Below, piece after piece: positions 25,614-33,506 of a stretch of DNA of 64,000 bases. The notes beneath the pieces were generated by a model. The model ran no database searches. It saw only the letters and a list, made by a program, of their open reading frames with translations, and was not told the DNA's origin. Positions within the stretch are counted from its first letter, which is position 1. Every line of letters begins with the position of its first letter. This DNA is from Chloroflexota bacterium. Lineage in GTDB: Bacteria > Chloroflexota > Dehalococcoidia > GIF9 > AB-539-J10. Where the stretch lies: positions 1 through 64,000 of the forward strand of contig JACAEN010000032.1 in the NCBI GenBank assembly GCA_013388845.1, given 5' to 3'. A program made the translations under genes and the position numbers.

Positions 25614-27026
25614 ATGGAGGAAAAACATAAAGTGAAAGCATCTTTGGTAAAACTCAAAAGTCAACCCGTGCCAGAATCGGAGAACCACTGCCTGGAAAGC
25701 TGTAGCAACAGCGACTCTGAAGAAGAACCTCCAAGTAAACGCAGCATCTCCGATGATCTAGAGGAGGAACCTCCAAGTAGACACAGCTTGTCTGAGGTCC
25801 TGGAGGAGAAGCCCTCTGGCAAAATCGCCACGACTAGGTACAGATTCTTTGGGGACGTCCCTGACAGCGTCTGGAATGACTGGAAGTGGCAGTTCCGAAA
25901 CAGAATTACCAGCGTCGAGCAACTGGCCAAATTCATCCCATTATCCGCTGAAGAAATCGCACAACTCAAGTTAGTGACCATGCGCTACCCCCTGTCGGTA
26001 ACTCCCTACTATCTGTCGCTGATCAACCCCGATGACCCTGATGACCCGATAAGAAAGCAGGCGATACCTTCCGCGCTGGAAATGACTATGGGGTCACTGG
26101 GTGTAGAAGACCCACTAGGAGAGAGAGAAGACACCGTTGTTCCTGGGCTGGTTCACCGCTACCCCGACCGGGTACTTATGGTGCTTACTGACATCTGCCC
26201 CATGTTCTGCCGACACTGCACCCGTAAGAGAGAATGGCGAAATGGCGGTTGGGTGCGAACCCCTGCTGAAGTTGAAGCCATGCTGGACTATATCAGCCAG
26301 CATAGAGCTATCCGGGACGTCATTATCTCCGGTGGCGATCCCCTGACACTTTCCACCCGCCACCTCGAGGATATCATCAGCCGAATAAGGAAGATAAAGC
26401 ACGTCGAAATCATCCGGATCGGCACGAGATTCCCGGTGGTGCTGCCCCAGCGCATAGACAATGAGTTGTGTAGTATGCTGTCTAAGTACGGGCCAATATG
26501 GCTTAATACACATTTCAACCATGTTCGAGAGATAACCCCGGAAGCTGCTGAGGCCTGTGACCATCTGCTGCGGAGTGGTGTTCCCGTAAACAACCAGTCC
26601 GTTCTGCTGCGCGGCGTCAATGACAGCGTTGAAGCCCAGACGGCACTGTGCCACGAACTTCTCAAAATAAAGGTGCGCCCTTACTATCTCTTTCAATGTG
26701 ACGAGGTTCAGGGCACTGAGCACCTGCGCACACCTGTGGAGGTTGGCGTACAGATAATTGAGGGGATGCGTGGGCACACATCAGGGCTGGCTGTTCCCAC
26801 CTTTGTGATAGACCTGCCGCAGGGCGGTGGCAAGGTCCCTCTTCAGCCGAATTACATCGTATCACAGACAGAAGGTGAGCTAGTGCTGCGGAATTATGAG
26901 GGACATATTTTCCATTATCGAAACCCGCCAAAAGTAACACGCCCTGAACCACCTGCCGAGGTGCTATGTCCAGCTGGTAGTGCAACGGCGAGCTCGCCTC
27001 AAGAAGCGGCTGCTAATTTGAGTTAG
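25614..27026 (+). CDS. kamA: Lysine 2,3-aminomutase-like radical SAM enzyme (KamA family)
   Basis: Probably converts L-alpha-lysine to L-beta-lysine using SAM, PLP and a [4Fe-4S] cluster. The radical SAM motif is CPMFCRHCTRKREW near residue 200, with SGGDPL near 240 and a C-terminal PTFVIDLPQGGGKVPLQPNY, where the PLP lysine of the family (in GGGK) is present. The first ~75 residues are extra and acidic, with a 14-residue repeat (EEEPPSKRSISDDL, EEEPPSRHSLSEVL, then EEKPSGK). ATG 25614 lacks a ribosome site, while GTG 25632 has GGAGG 11 nt upstream, so the start is uncertain. It leads the ATP-grasp/ATP-grasp/GNAT cluster. Confidence 0.92.
   Translation: MEEKHKVKASLVKLKSQPVPESENHCLESCSNSDSEEEPPSKRSISDDLEEEPPSRHSLSEVLEEKPSGKIATTRYRFFGDVPDSVWNDWKWQFRNRITSVEQLAKFIPLSAEEIAQLKLVTMRYPLSVTPYYLSLINPDDPDDPIRKQAIPSALEMTMGSLGVEDPLGEREDTVVPGLVHRYPDRVLMVLTDICPMFCRHCTRKREWRNGGWVRTPAEVEAMLDYISQHRAIRDVIISGGDPLTLSTRHLEDIISRIRKIKHVEIIRIGTRFPVVLPQRIDNELCSMLSKYGPIWLNTHFNHVREITPEAAEACDHLLRSGVPVNNQSVLLRGVNDSVEAQTALCHELLKIKVRPYYLFQCDEVQGTEHLRTPVEVGVQIIEGMRGHTSGLAVPTFVIDLPQGGGKVPLQPNYIVSQTEGELVLRNYEGHIFHYRNPPKVTRPEPPAEVLCPAGSATASSPQEAAANLS
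25719..25820 (+). repeat. 42-bp tandem coding repeat in the kamA 5' end
   Basis: Units begin at 25719, 25761 and 25803 (third partial) and encode acidic EEEPPS-type peptides. The second unit differs from the first mainly by substitutions, so the frame has been kept. Confidence 0.75.
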
Positions 27027-27038
27027 AAGGAGTTCCAG

Positions 27039-28043
27039 ATGCGGATAGGCTTGTCATACGACCTAAAAGAAACGGTAGCGACAGAGCGAGCTATTGGCGA
27101 TGACGCCTTCGAGGAATACGACTCTCCGGAAACTGTGGAGCTGATAGCCGCATCTCTTGAGGCTGAGGGACACACTGTAACCATGCTGGGCGGTGGCCGA
27201 GAGTTTTTGAGCAAGATTCTTCAGGAGAAAGTGGACTTCGTCTTTAACATCGCCGAAGGGCGAGGTATCTACCGCAGCCGGGAAGCCCAGGTGCCTTCTA
27301 TCCTCGAAATGCTGGATATACCCTATTCTGGCTCAGATCCCCAGTGTCTCGCCATATGTCTGGACAAACCTTTGACCAAAAAGCTGGTCGCCTCAGAAGG
27401 AGTGAGTACCCCGAAATGGCGTGTAATTGCTAATAGACAAGAGCTGCGTCAGATAGACAGTTGCGATTTCCCTTTCCCGGCTATCGTCAAGCCCGCCTAC
27501 GAAGGCTCAAGCAAGGGGATTCATCTCACGTCGGTGGTGGAAGACACACAGCAGGCGATGGAGGTAGTAGAGAGCTTACTGGAGCAATATCAGCAACCAG
27601 CAATGGTGGAGGAGATTATCCTGGGTGACGAGGTCACCGTGGGGATTGTCGGCAACTCCCCACCCTTGGTCCTGGGTATAATGCGCATACTTCCCAAACA
27701 AAGGAATGGCTATTTCTTCTATACCCTGGAGGTGAAACGCAATTACCTGGACTTGGTGGACTACGAGTGCCCGGCTGGTCTTGAAGAGAAGGCACTGCAA
27801 CAAATACAAATTTCCAGCCTCAAGGCCTTTAAGGCTCTGGGCTGCCGCGACTTTGCCCGGCTGGACTTCAGGATCAGCCCACAGGGGGTGCCATATTTTC
27901 TGGAAATGAATCCTCTGCCTGGACTGGGTACTCACAGCGACCTGGTCATTATGGCCCAAAAGACGGGATGGAGTCATAGACAGTTGATAAGCGCTGTGCT
28001 TAAGGCTGCGCTGGAGAGATATCCAAAATGCGTATGCGTGTAG
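27039..28043 (+). CDS. D-Ala-D-Ala-ligase-like ATP-grasp enzyme 1
   Basis: An ATP-dependent carboxylate-amine ligase of unassigned substrate. An N-terminal pre-ATP-grasp domain (MRIGLSYDLKE) is followed by the ATP-grasp fold: FPAIVKPAYEGSSKGI near residue 150, EEIILGDEVTVGIVG near 190, and the magnesium-binding YFLEMNPLPGLGTHSDLVIM near 290. The N-terminal substrate region differs from true Ddl, and no cell-wall genes are near. It begins 12 nt after the kamA stop and overlaps the next ATP-grasp gene by about 10-16 nt. An amide-forming step on beta-lysine or a similar amino acid is inferred from context. Confidence 0.88.
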   Translation: MRIGLSYDLKETVATERAIGDDAFEEYDSPETVELIAASLEAEGHTVTMLGGGREFLSKILQEKVDFVFNIAEGRGIYRSREAQVPSILEMLDIPYSGSDPQCLAICLDKPLTKKLVASEGVSTPKWRVIANRQELRQIDSCDFPFPAIVKPAYEGSSKGIHLTSVVEDTQQAMEVVESLLEQYQQPAMVEEIILGDEVTVGIVGNSPPLVLGIMRILPKQRNGYFFYTLEVKRNYLDLVDYECPAGLEEKALQQIQISSLKAFKALGCRDFARLDFRISPQGVPYFLEMNPLPGLGTHSDLVIMAQKTGWSHRQLISAVLKAALERYPKCVCV

Positions 28044-29107
28044 CCATTGTCTACAACGAACCACAGCAGTCATGGTATGACGCTGTCAACGAAGAAAAGG
28101 CGGTGCGCGCCGTGCTTGAGGCTGTGGATGCGGTGCAAAAGGCTTTGCTTGAGCTTGACTTTGACGTCACGCGAGTTCCTCTTACACTGCCACTGGAGCA
28201 AGCCGAAAGGGAGCTGAGAAACCTCGATACGGACTTAGTCTTCAACCTTTTCGAGGGCTTCTTTGACTACCCAGAGACTGAAGCGGTGGTACCGGAGATT
28301 CTATCGGATATGGGGATACCATATACTGGCTGTCCAGCATCGGCACTGAGGCTAGGCTTAGACAAGGCTAAAATGAAGATTACGCTTAGAGCTGCTGGAA
28401 TCGAGACGCCGGACTTCCAGTTGCTGAATCCCGAGACAGTACACACGTTCCGACTACGCTACCCCTGCATTGTCAAGCCCCGCTGCGAGGATGCCAGTCA
28501 TGGCCTGTCCGAGAAAAGCATGGTTACTGACTTTGCCTCTCTGGAGAGGCAAGTCAGGTTAATGAACAACCGCTACAACGGAGGTGCCTTAGTTGAGGAA
28601 TTTCTCGACGGGCGGGAGTTTAACGCCACAATTCTGGGCGACTCCGAACGTCGCGTTCTTCCTGTGTCGGAAATCGTTTATGCCCTGCCTGCTGGAATGC
28701 CCAGGATTCTCACCTATGCCGCCAAGTGGGAGCCCAATAGCCCCTACTTTGAAGGCACAAAGGTAGTTTGTCCAGCCCAGGTTGAGGCTGAAGAGCGAGA
28801 ACATATTGTCCAGATAGTGGCAACAGCTTTCCAAATTCTTGGTGGCCAAGGCTATGCCAGAGTGGACATGCGCATGGACCACGAGGGACAGGTAAACGTC
28901 ATTGAGGTGAATCCCAACCCCGATATCTCTCCGGGAACAGGCGCAGCACGTCAGGCCGAAGCCGCCGGCATGACTTATACTCAATTCATTGAAAAAATTG
29001 TACAACTCGCTCTTTACCGGAAAGACAATGAAAATCAATATTCGCCCTATGATTCCCGCGGACAAGCTCAGTATAACGAAGATACTGCACAATACGTCAG
29101 AGTTTAA
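28028..29107 (+). CDS. D-Ala-D-Ala-ligase-like ATP-grasp enzyme 2
   Basis: A second, diverged ATP-grasp ligase. Features include an N-terminal MRVAIVYNEPQQSW, DTDLVFNLFEGFFDYPETEA, YPCIVKPRCEDASHGLSEKS near residue 150, EEFLDGREFNATILGD near 195, and NVIEVNPNPDISPGTGAARQ near 300, which supplies the metal ligands. Starts at 28028 and 28034 are both possible (MRMRVAIV). The domain seems complete by residue ~333; the final 25 residues overlap the GNAT gene by 80 nt in another frame and look non-domain-like. Two non-identical ligases in series suggest successive condensations or a heteromeric ligase. Confidence 0.87.
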   Translation: MRMRVAIVYNEPQQSWYDAVNEEKAVRAVLEAVDAVQKALLELDFDVTRVPLTLPLEQAERELRNLDTDLVFNLFEGFFDYPETEAVVPEILSDMGIPYTGCPASALRLGLDKAKMKITLRAAGIETPDFQLLNPETVHTFRLRYPCIVKPRCEDASHGLSEKSMVTDFASLERQVRLMNNRYNGGALVEEFLDGREFNATILGDSERRVLPVSEIVYALPAGMPRILTYAAKWEPNSPYFEGTKVVCPAQVEAEEREHIVQIVATAFQILGGQGYARVDMRMDHEGQVNVIEVNPNPDISPGTGAARQAEAAGMTYTQFIEKIVQLALYRKDNENQYSPYDSRGQAQYNEDTAQYVRV

Positions 29108-29510
29108 GCCCGCCGAAGTGGTCGTAGCCGAAGAACTAATCGATAGTTACCTTGAGAACCCAGCCGGCTCCGGCTATCACATCCTTGTTGCTGAGGTTGA
29201 CTCCGCTGTAGCCGGTTATATCTGCTACGGGCCTACTCCGCTGACCGAAGGCACATGGGATATCTACTGGGTGGTTGTCGCGCCAGAAAAGCAAGACCAG
29301 GGGATAGGCAGCGCTCTCATGAAATCCGCGGAAAGGGAAATTCTGAAGGCTAAGGGCAGGCTGGCCATTATTGAGACATCATCCACGCCAGCCTACGAGA
29401 AAACCAGGCGTTTCCACATTAGTCATGGCTACGAGATGGTAGCCTGCATTCCGGACTTTTATGCACCCAGGGATGACAAGCTAATCCTGCGAAAGCGGCT
29501 GGCGAAATAA
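29028..29510 (+). CDS. GNAT family N-acetyltransferase
   Basis: A 160-residue acetyl-CoA-dependent acyltransferase. The core acetyl-CoA-binding motif reads VVVAPEKQDQGIGSALMKSAER near residues 85-105 (its QxxGIG loop is intact), with AGYICYGPTPLTEGTWDIYW before it and a C-terminal YEKTRRFHISHGYE. ATG 29028 (MKINIRPM) is chosen because the upstream extension is unlike the family. Next to kamA it recalls AblB, the beta-lysine N6-acetyltransferase of the compatible-solute pathway. However, AblB is longer and the intervening ATP-grasp genes are not part of that pathway. Confidence 0.87.
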   Translation: MKINIRPMIPADKLSITKILHNTSEFKPAEVVVAEELIDSYLENPAGSGYHILVAEVDSAVAGYICYGPTPLTEGTWDIYWVVVAPEKQDQGIGSALMKSAEREILKAKGRLAIIETSSTPAYEKTRRFHISHGYEMVACIPDFYAPRDDKLILRKRLAK

Positions 29511-29545
29511 AGGGATGGTTGAGCCCTAGAGCCCCTCCCATCCCT
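29511..29545 (+). terminator. Hairpin after the GNAT gene
   Basis: AGGGATGG (29511-29518) and CCATCCCT (29538-29545) form a perfect 8-bp stem directly after the GNAT stop. There is no T-run, so it may be a processing or stabilising hairpin, but it marks the end of the cluster. Confidence 0.4.
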
Positions 29546-29650
29546 TCAACCAAGAGATGAGCGAGCTAAGCAACTTTGTACCCAGAATGACCCTTCTATT
29601 CGATATGGCTGCACTTGAGCTAAAACGGAAAAACTAATAAGGAGGTGAAA

Positions 29651-29857
29651 ATGCCTATTGTTCACGTAGATTGCTGGGAGGGCATTGGAGAGGAAAAAGT
29701 TAAAAAGATGATACGGGGGATAACAAAAGCTATTGCAGATGTGGGCATCCCAGCGCATGCTGTCGAAATAGTCGTTTATGAAATCCCCAAAACGCACTGG
29801 GGCATTGGTGGTGAGCCAGCTTCAGAAAAACTCAAAGACGTATCACCACCCAAGTAG
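29651..29857 (+). CDS. 4-oxalocrotonate tautomerase family protein
   Basis: A 68-residue protein starting MPIVHVDCWEG, so that after methionine removal Pro1 is the catalytic base, as in 4-OT tautomerases. GGAGGTGAAA immediately precedes ATG 29651, which excludes the two-codon-longer start at 29645. The family arginine region (MIRGITKAIADVG) is present. The substrate is unknown. It stands alone between the kamA cluster and a membrane-protein gene. Confidence 0.85.
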   Translation: MPIVHVDCWEGIGEEKVKKMIRGITKAIADVGIPAHAVEIVVYEIPKTHWGIGGEPASEKLKDVSPPK

Positions 29858-29942
29858 CAGCTAACCTTTGTGTCCTCCCTTAACCAGGCGTTGTTCCATT
29901 GTCCCTATCCCCATTTTGTGCAACAATAGCCTGAGTCGTCCC

Positions 29943-30587
29943 ATGATTGACTGGATAAATGGAGCACTTGCGACACTGGCTGCCGCTATAAGCGCCGCTA
30001 ATCCCGTGGGACTGGCCGCCATATTTGGCTTAACTGTCTCCGCCGACATTGGTATTCCCTTCCCGTTTGCACTTGACACTATCCTGTTTTTCACTACCTA
30101 CAAAATGGGGGCCTTCTCATTCCCCGTACTTCTTATCATTCTGATGCTGTGGGGTGGCAGAATGGTGGGAACAGGCCTTGTTTACTGGGTAAGCCGACTG
30201 CTGGGCCTCAGATTCGTAGATTGGGTCGGTAGACGTTCCAAATTCTTACGGCGTAATCTGGAGCAATTTGAAAATAGGCTAGGTAGATGGCCTGTACCGG
30301 TGATAGTTGGTGCCAGATTGACGCCGGGCTTCATGCAGGTATCATCGGTGGCTGCTGGCACAATGCGCATTCGTTACTATCAACTGGTGCTGGCTATCGT
30401 ACTCTCTTCGATTGTCTACGATGGAACATTAATTATCCTGGGGACTTTGGCCAGGCTGGGGTTAAAGGATGTGGGACCTGAGTATTCCTTCTGGATTGTC
30501 TTGGGCTTTGTGGCTATAATGGCTGTGATATTTGTCACCGTTCACCTGATAAGGCGCAGGTTCAAATTGAGAAATGAGCACAATTAA
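29943..30587 (+). CDS. DedA/VTT-family membrane protein
   Basis: Integral membrane protein of about 214 residues with several hydrophobic segments (LAAIFGLTVSADIGIPFPF, FPVLLIILMLWGGRMVGTGL, WIVLGFVAIMAVIFVTVHLI). The VTT-domain hallmarks are a proline-rich re-entrant region near residue 30 and GARLTPGFMQVSSVAAGTMR near 125. The family includes undecaprenyl-phosphate and phospholipid translocases; the substrate here is unknown. ATG 29943 (MIDWINGAL) is preferred to an upstream ATG that adds a non-family leader. It overlaps the following molybdoenzyme gene by 14 nt. Confidence 0.82.
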   Translation: MIDWINGALATLAAAISAANPVGLAAIFGLTVSADIGIPFPFALDTILFFTTYKMGAFSFPVLLIILMLWGGRMVGTGLVYWVSRLLGLRFVDWVGRRSKFLRRNLEQFENRLGRWPVPVIVGARLTPGFMQVSSVAAGTMRIRYYQLVLAIVLSSIVYDGTLIILGTLARLGLKDVGPEYSFWIVLGFVAIMAVIFVTVHLIRRRFKLRNEHN

Positions 30588-32799
30588 AAGCGGCGGAGAA
30601 ATTAAAAAGGCAGGTTGCGCCTTCTGTGGCGCCAATTGCGGTGTCCTAGTTCACCTTAAAGACGGCAAAATAACCAATATAGAAGGCAACAAAGGACATG
30701 GGTTAACCTTGGGTCATGTCTGTGAGAGGGTCGGTTACGCCCCGAGGTGGCTCTATCATCCCGACCAATTGATGCACCCGCTGAAGCGAGCGGGAGAACG
30801 CGGTGCGGGTCAGTGGCAGAGAATCACTTGGGAGCAGGCTTTCGACGAAATCGCCAGTAAACTGGCTGATATAAAAGAAAGGTTCGGGCCGGAAAGTCTG
30901 GTCGTTACCGAAGGCACGTATAGAAGCGGGTCTTTCTGGATGCGTTCACGGTTTCTCAATCTTTTCGGCAACCCGCAGAACGTAGCTCATCCCGGAGTTA
31001 TTTGCCTCCTGAATTGCTACGCTATAGACATGGCACTTATTGGAGGCTGCTGCAGCCAGGCACCAAATATTTCCCACAGTAACTGCGTGGTTTTCTGGGG
31101 ACAAAATCCCGCCAGTTCATCTCCGCGAACCATGGCTGCTATCAAGAAGGGGCGACGTGGTAGCAGACGCCGCCTCATCGTTATCGATCCTAGGCGTACT
31201 AAAACAGCCGAACTTGCCGATATCTGGCTCCAGCTAAGGCCGGGCACCGACGCTGCTCTGGCTCTAGGCTGGTTGAACGTTATTATCAACGAAGAACTCT
31301 ACGATAAGGACTTTGTCTCAAGGTGGACCCATGGCTTCGAACGACTGGCACAACGTGCTCAAGAATACAGCCCCAAGAAGGTTGCGGGAATCACCGGCCT
31401 GACTGAAGAGCAAATCGTTTCTTCCGCCAGGCTGTATGCCACTTCTAAGCCCGCCTGTATAGTGCGGGGCGTTGCTGCCGACCAGATAGGCCGCAATGCC
31501 GGCAGAGTAGAACAGGCCCGGGTTATCTTGCGTGCTATCACCGGCAACCTCGATGTCAGAGGCGGCGACCTTATTCCCAGCATCGGGCCGGAAATAGACG
31601 GCAAACGCTTCCGTCGGGAAGTGACCCTGGAGCTAATCGACAGGTTGCCCACTGAGCAACGCCCGAAACAAATCGGCGCCGACCGCTTCCGGCTTATGTC
31701 CTGGCAGAGCTACGAATTAACCTCGTCGCCCTATGAGAAGGCCTATGGCATACCCGAACCTGTGCTACACCGGGTAGCTGCCTCACCGCCATTGACCTGG
31801 CGCGCTATTCTCACCGGCCAACCCTATCCAGTAAAAGCCATGATTACCTGGGATAGCAATCCCTTGCTCTGGGCCGGAAATACCAAAATCGTGTACGAAG
31901 CCTTGAAGAGTAAAAACTTAGAATTGCATGTCGTCTGCGATTTCTGGCTGACACCCACCGCGGAGCTTGCCGACTACGTATTGCCGGTTTCCAGCTGGCT
32001 GGAGAGACCACTTTGTTCGACTTTCGAAGACCTGAATGATGTGGTTTTCGGCGGAGGTCGAGCTATTCCGCCTCTGGGAGAGCGGAAAGACGATTATACA
32101 ATCTGGCGCGAGCTCGGCATCAGGCTCGGGCAAGAGAGCGATTGGCCCTGGAAAACCTTTGAAGAAGCCATTGCATACCAGCTTGAACCCCTGGGGATAA
32201 CTTATGAAGAATTCGTCAAAGCCGGATTTGTCAGGGGCGTCCGGAAATATAAAAAATATGAAGAGAAGGGATTCCCTACCGCCACCGGCAAGGTCGAATT
32301 ATACTCCACGGTATTGGAAAAACTGGGCTATGACCCCTTGCCTTTCTATGAAGAGCCACCCGAAAGCCCGGTGAGCACACCGGAAGTAGCCAAAGAGTAT
32401 CCCTTGATTTTAAATACTGGTGGTCGGTTTATGCCTATGTACCACTCCGAGCACAGGCAATGGGGCATTGGCATGAGAGAGAAACACCCTGACCCGCTGA
32501 CGGATATTCATCCCGATACCGCCCGCAAACTAGGCATCAAGGAAGGCGATTGGATATATATTAAAACAAGGCGAGGCAGAATCAAGCAAAGGGCGCATCT
32601 CAACCCTGGCATACTCCCCAACGTGGTGAATTGCGAAGCCAGTTGGTGGTTCCCGGAGATGCCGGGGGCGGAACCTTCCCTCCACGGACTCTGGGAATCT
32701 AATGCCAATATCCTCACGCTTGATGACCCTGATTGTTGTGACCCGCTGACCGGCGGGTGGTGCAACCGGGCACTGCTCTGCCGGGTCTATAAAGTCTAA
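30574..32799 (+). CDS. Molybdopterin oxidoreductase, DMSO-reductase family
   Basis: A 741-residue bis-MGD enzyme with an N-terminal [4Fe-4S] motif CAFCGANCGVLVHL and a fourth cysteine at GHVCERVG. The molybdopterin core follows (WLQLRPGTDAALALGWLNV, DFWLTPTAELADYVLPVSSW), ending in the dinucleotide-binding domain (LGIKEGDWIYIKTRRGRIKQ). There is no Tat signal, so it is cytoplasmic. It is a distant paralogue of the 42596-44713 enzyme, sharing the KYEEKGFPTATGKVELYST region. No Fe-S or membrane partner is adjacent. The subgroup resembles acetylene-hydratase/thiosulfate-reductase-like proteins; the substrate cannot be read from sequence. Confidence 0.9.
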   Translation: MSTIKSGGEIKKAGCAFCGANCGVLVHLKDGKITNIEGNKGHGLTLGHVCERVGYAPRWLYHPDQLMHPLKRAGERGAGQWQRITWEQAFDEIASKLADIKERFGPESLVVTEGTYRSGSFWMRSRFLNLFGNPQNVAHPGVICLLNCYAIDMALIGGCCSQAPNISHSNCVVFWGQNPASSSPRTMAAIKKGRRGSRRRLIVIDPRRTKTAELADIWLQLRPGTDAALALGWLNVIINEELYDKDFVSRWTHGFERLAQRAQEYSPKKVAGITGLTEEQIVSSARLYATSKPACIVRGVAADQIGRNAGRVEQARVILRAITGNLDVRGGDLIPSIGPEIDGKRFRREVTLELIDRLPTEQRPKQIGADRFRLMSWQSYELTSSPYEKAYGIPEPVLHRVAASPPLTWRAILTGQPYPVKAMITWDSNPLLWAGNTKIVYEALKSKNLELHVVCDFWLTPTAELADYVLPVSSWLERPLCSTFEDLNDVVFGGGRAIPPLGERKDDYTIWRELGIRLGQESDWPWKTFEEAIAYQLEPLGITYEEFVKAGFVRGVRKYKKYEEKGFPTATGKVELYSTVLEKLGYDPLPFYEEPPESPVSTPEVAKEYPLILNTGGRFMPMYHSEHRQWGIGMREKHPDPLTDIHPDTARKLGIKEGDWIYIKTRRGRIKQRAHLNPGILPNVVNCEASWWFPEMPGAEPSLHGLWESNANILTLDDPDCCDPLTGGWCNRALLCRVYKV

Positions 32800-32813
32800 C
32801 CCGATTGTGCCTT

Positions 32814-32852
32814 GCCGTGTGACCCAGTCTTTGGTCAACGGCGCCGGCTTTT
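32814..32852 (+). terminator. Possible terminator after the molybdoenzyme gene
   Basis: GCCGTGTGACC (32814-32824) pairs with GGTCAACGGC (32833-32842) with one bulge, followed within 6 nt by CTTTT. The U-run is short. Confidence 0.35.
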
Positions 32853-32919
32853 CCGAAGTCCTGATTACAAGCTACATACTGAAAAGACAGCGATATCCTG
32901 CGACAGTATGCTACACACG

Positions 32920-32948
32920 TTGACAATTACACAATGCGCAGTTAGACT
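32920..32948 (+). promoter_or_regulatory. Candidate promoter for the ABM-domain gene
   Basis: TTGACA (32920-32925) and TAGACT (32943-32948) are 17 nt apart, about 90 nt upstream of the start. The -35 is perfect and the -10 moderate. Confidence 0.45.
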
Positions 32949-33037
32949 GAAGTTAACGCATATTAAGTAACATTCGACGAGATAGTCTGGAGACAAAAGG
33001 GAAGGAAAGTGCCGGCAATAAGTGGAAGGAGGCGGCA

Positions 33038-33334
33038 ATGATAAAAGGCATCATAGGATTCAAGACATCAAGTTATAAGGACTTAGAGCCTGTATTGATG
33101 CAGCTTCGGTCGCATGCCATGCAATATCCAGGCTACATTGGCGCTGAGAATCTCGTCAGCGAGGAGAATTTTTCGATCGTCGTAATGATAAGCACATGGG
33201 AGACGATTGAAAATTGGAGGACATGGGTGGAGTCAAGGGTGACGCGAGATTTGCTTCGACAAGCCAGAGCCGTCGTGATGGGAGCGGCCAGAATAACAGC
33301 ATACAGGACAATGCCCACAGTAGAGTGGCGCTAA
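33038..33334 (+). CDS. Antibiotic biosynthesis monooxygenase (ABM) domain protein
   Basis: A 98-residue dimeric alpha/beta-barrel protein. Features are the first strand IKGIIGFKTSSYKDLEPV, the family-typical MQYPGYIGAENLVSE, and SIVVMISTWETIENWRTWV. GGAGGCGGCA lies directly before ATG 33038. ABM proteins include heme-degrading enzymes and quinone monooxygenases, but many have no known activity, and no cofactor residue is evident here. Confidence 0.82.
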   Translation: MIKGIIGFKTSSYKDLEPVLMQLRSHAMQYPGYIGAENLVSEENFSIVVMISTWETIENWRTWVESRVTRDLLRQARAVVMGAARITAYRTMPTVEWR

Positions 33335-33506
33335 TAATGCGCCAGTCTTTGGCAGGAACAGCTCATTCCCATTTTCCAGTTATTTCCAGCATCGGAAATT
33401 CCAGGGACACCGCCCTTCACAAAATGAAGGATTAGGCTTGCTACAACATCCAGTCTTATATCCCCAGAATATAGTTCAGGGCTCTACTCAGCGGTAATAT
33501 CGCTGG

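Noticed and set aside
26115-26777. 220-codon minus-strand open frame
   Set aside because: It lies wholly antisense to the radical SAM core of kamA and is explained by codon usage of that gene.
27039-29107. Cell-wall D-Ala-D-Ala ligases
   Set aside because: There are two diverged ligases in a kamA/GNAT cluster with no mur genes, and substrate-side sequence differs from Ddl, so a peptidoglycan role is unlikely.
32800-33037. Riboswitch upstream of the ABM gene
   Set aside because: The leader has a plausible promoter and terminator of the previous gene, but I recognise no conserved aptamer core.
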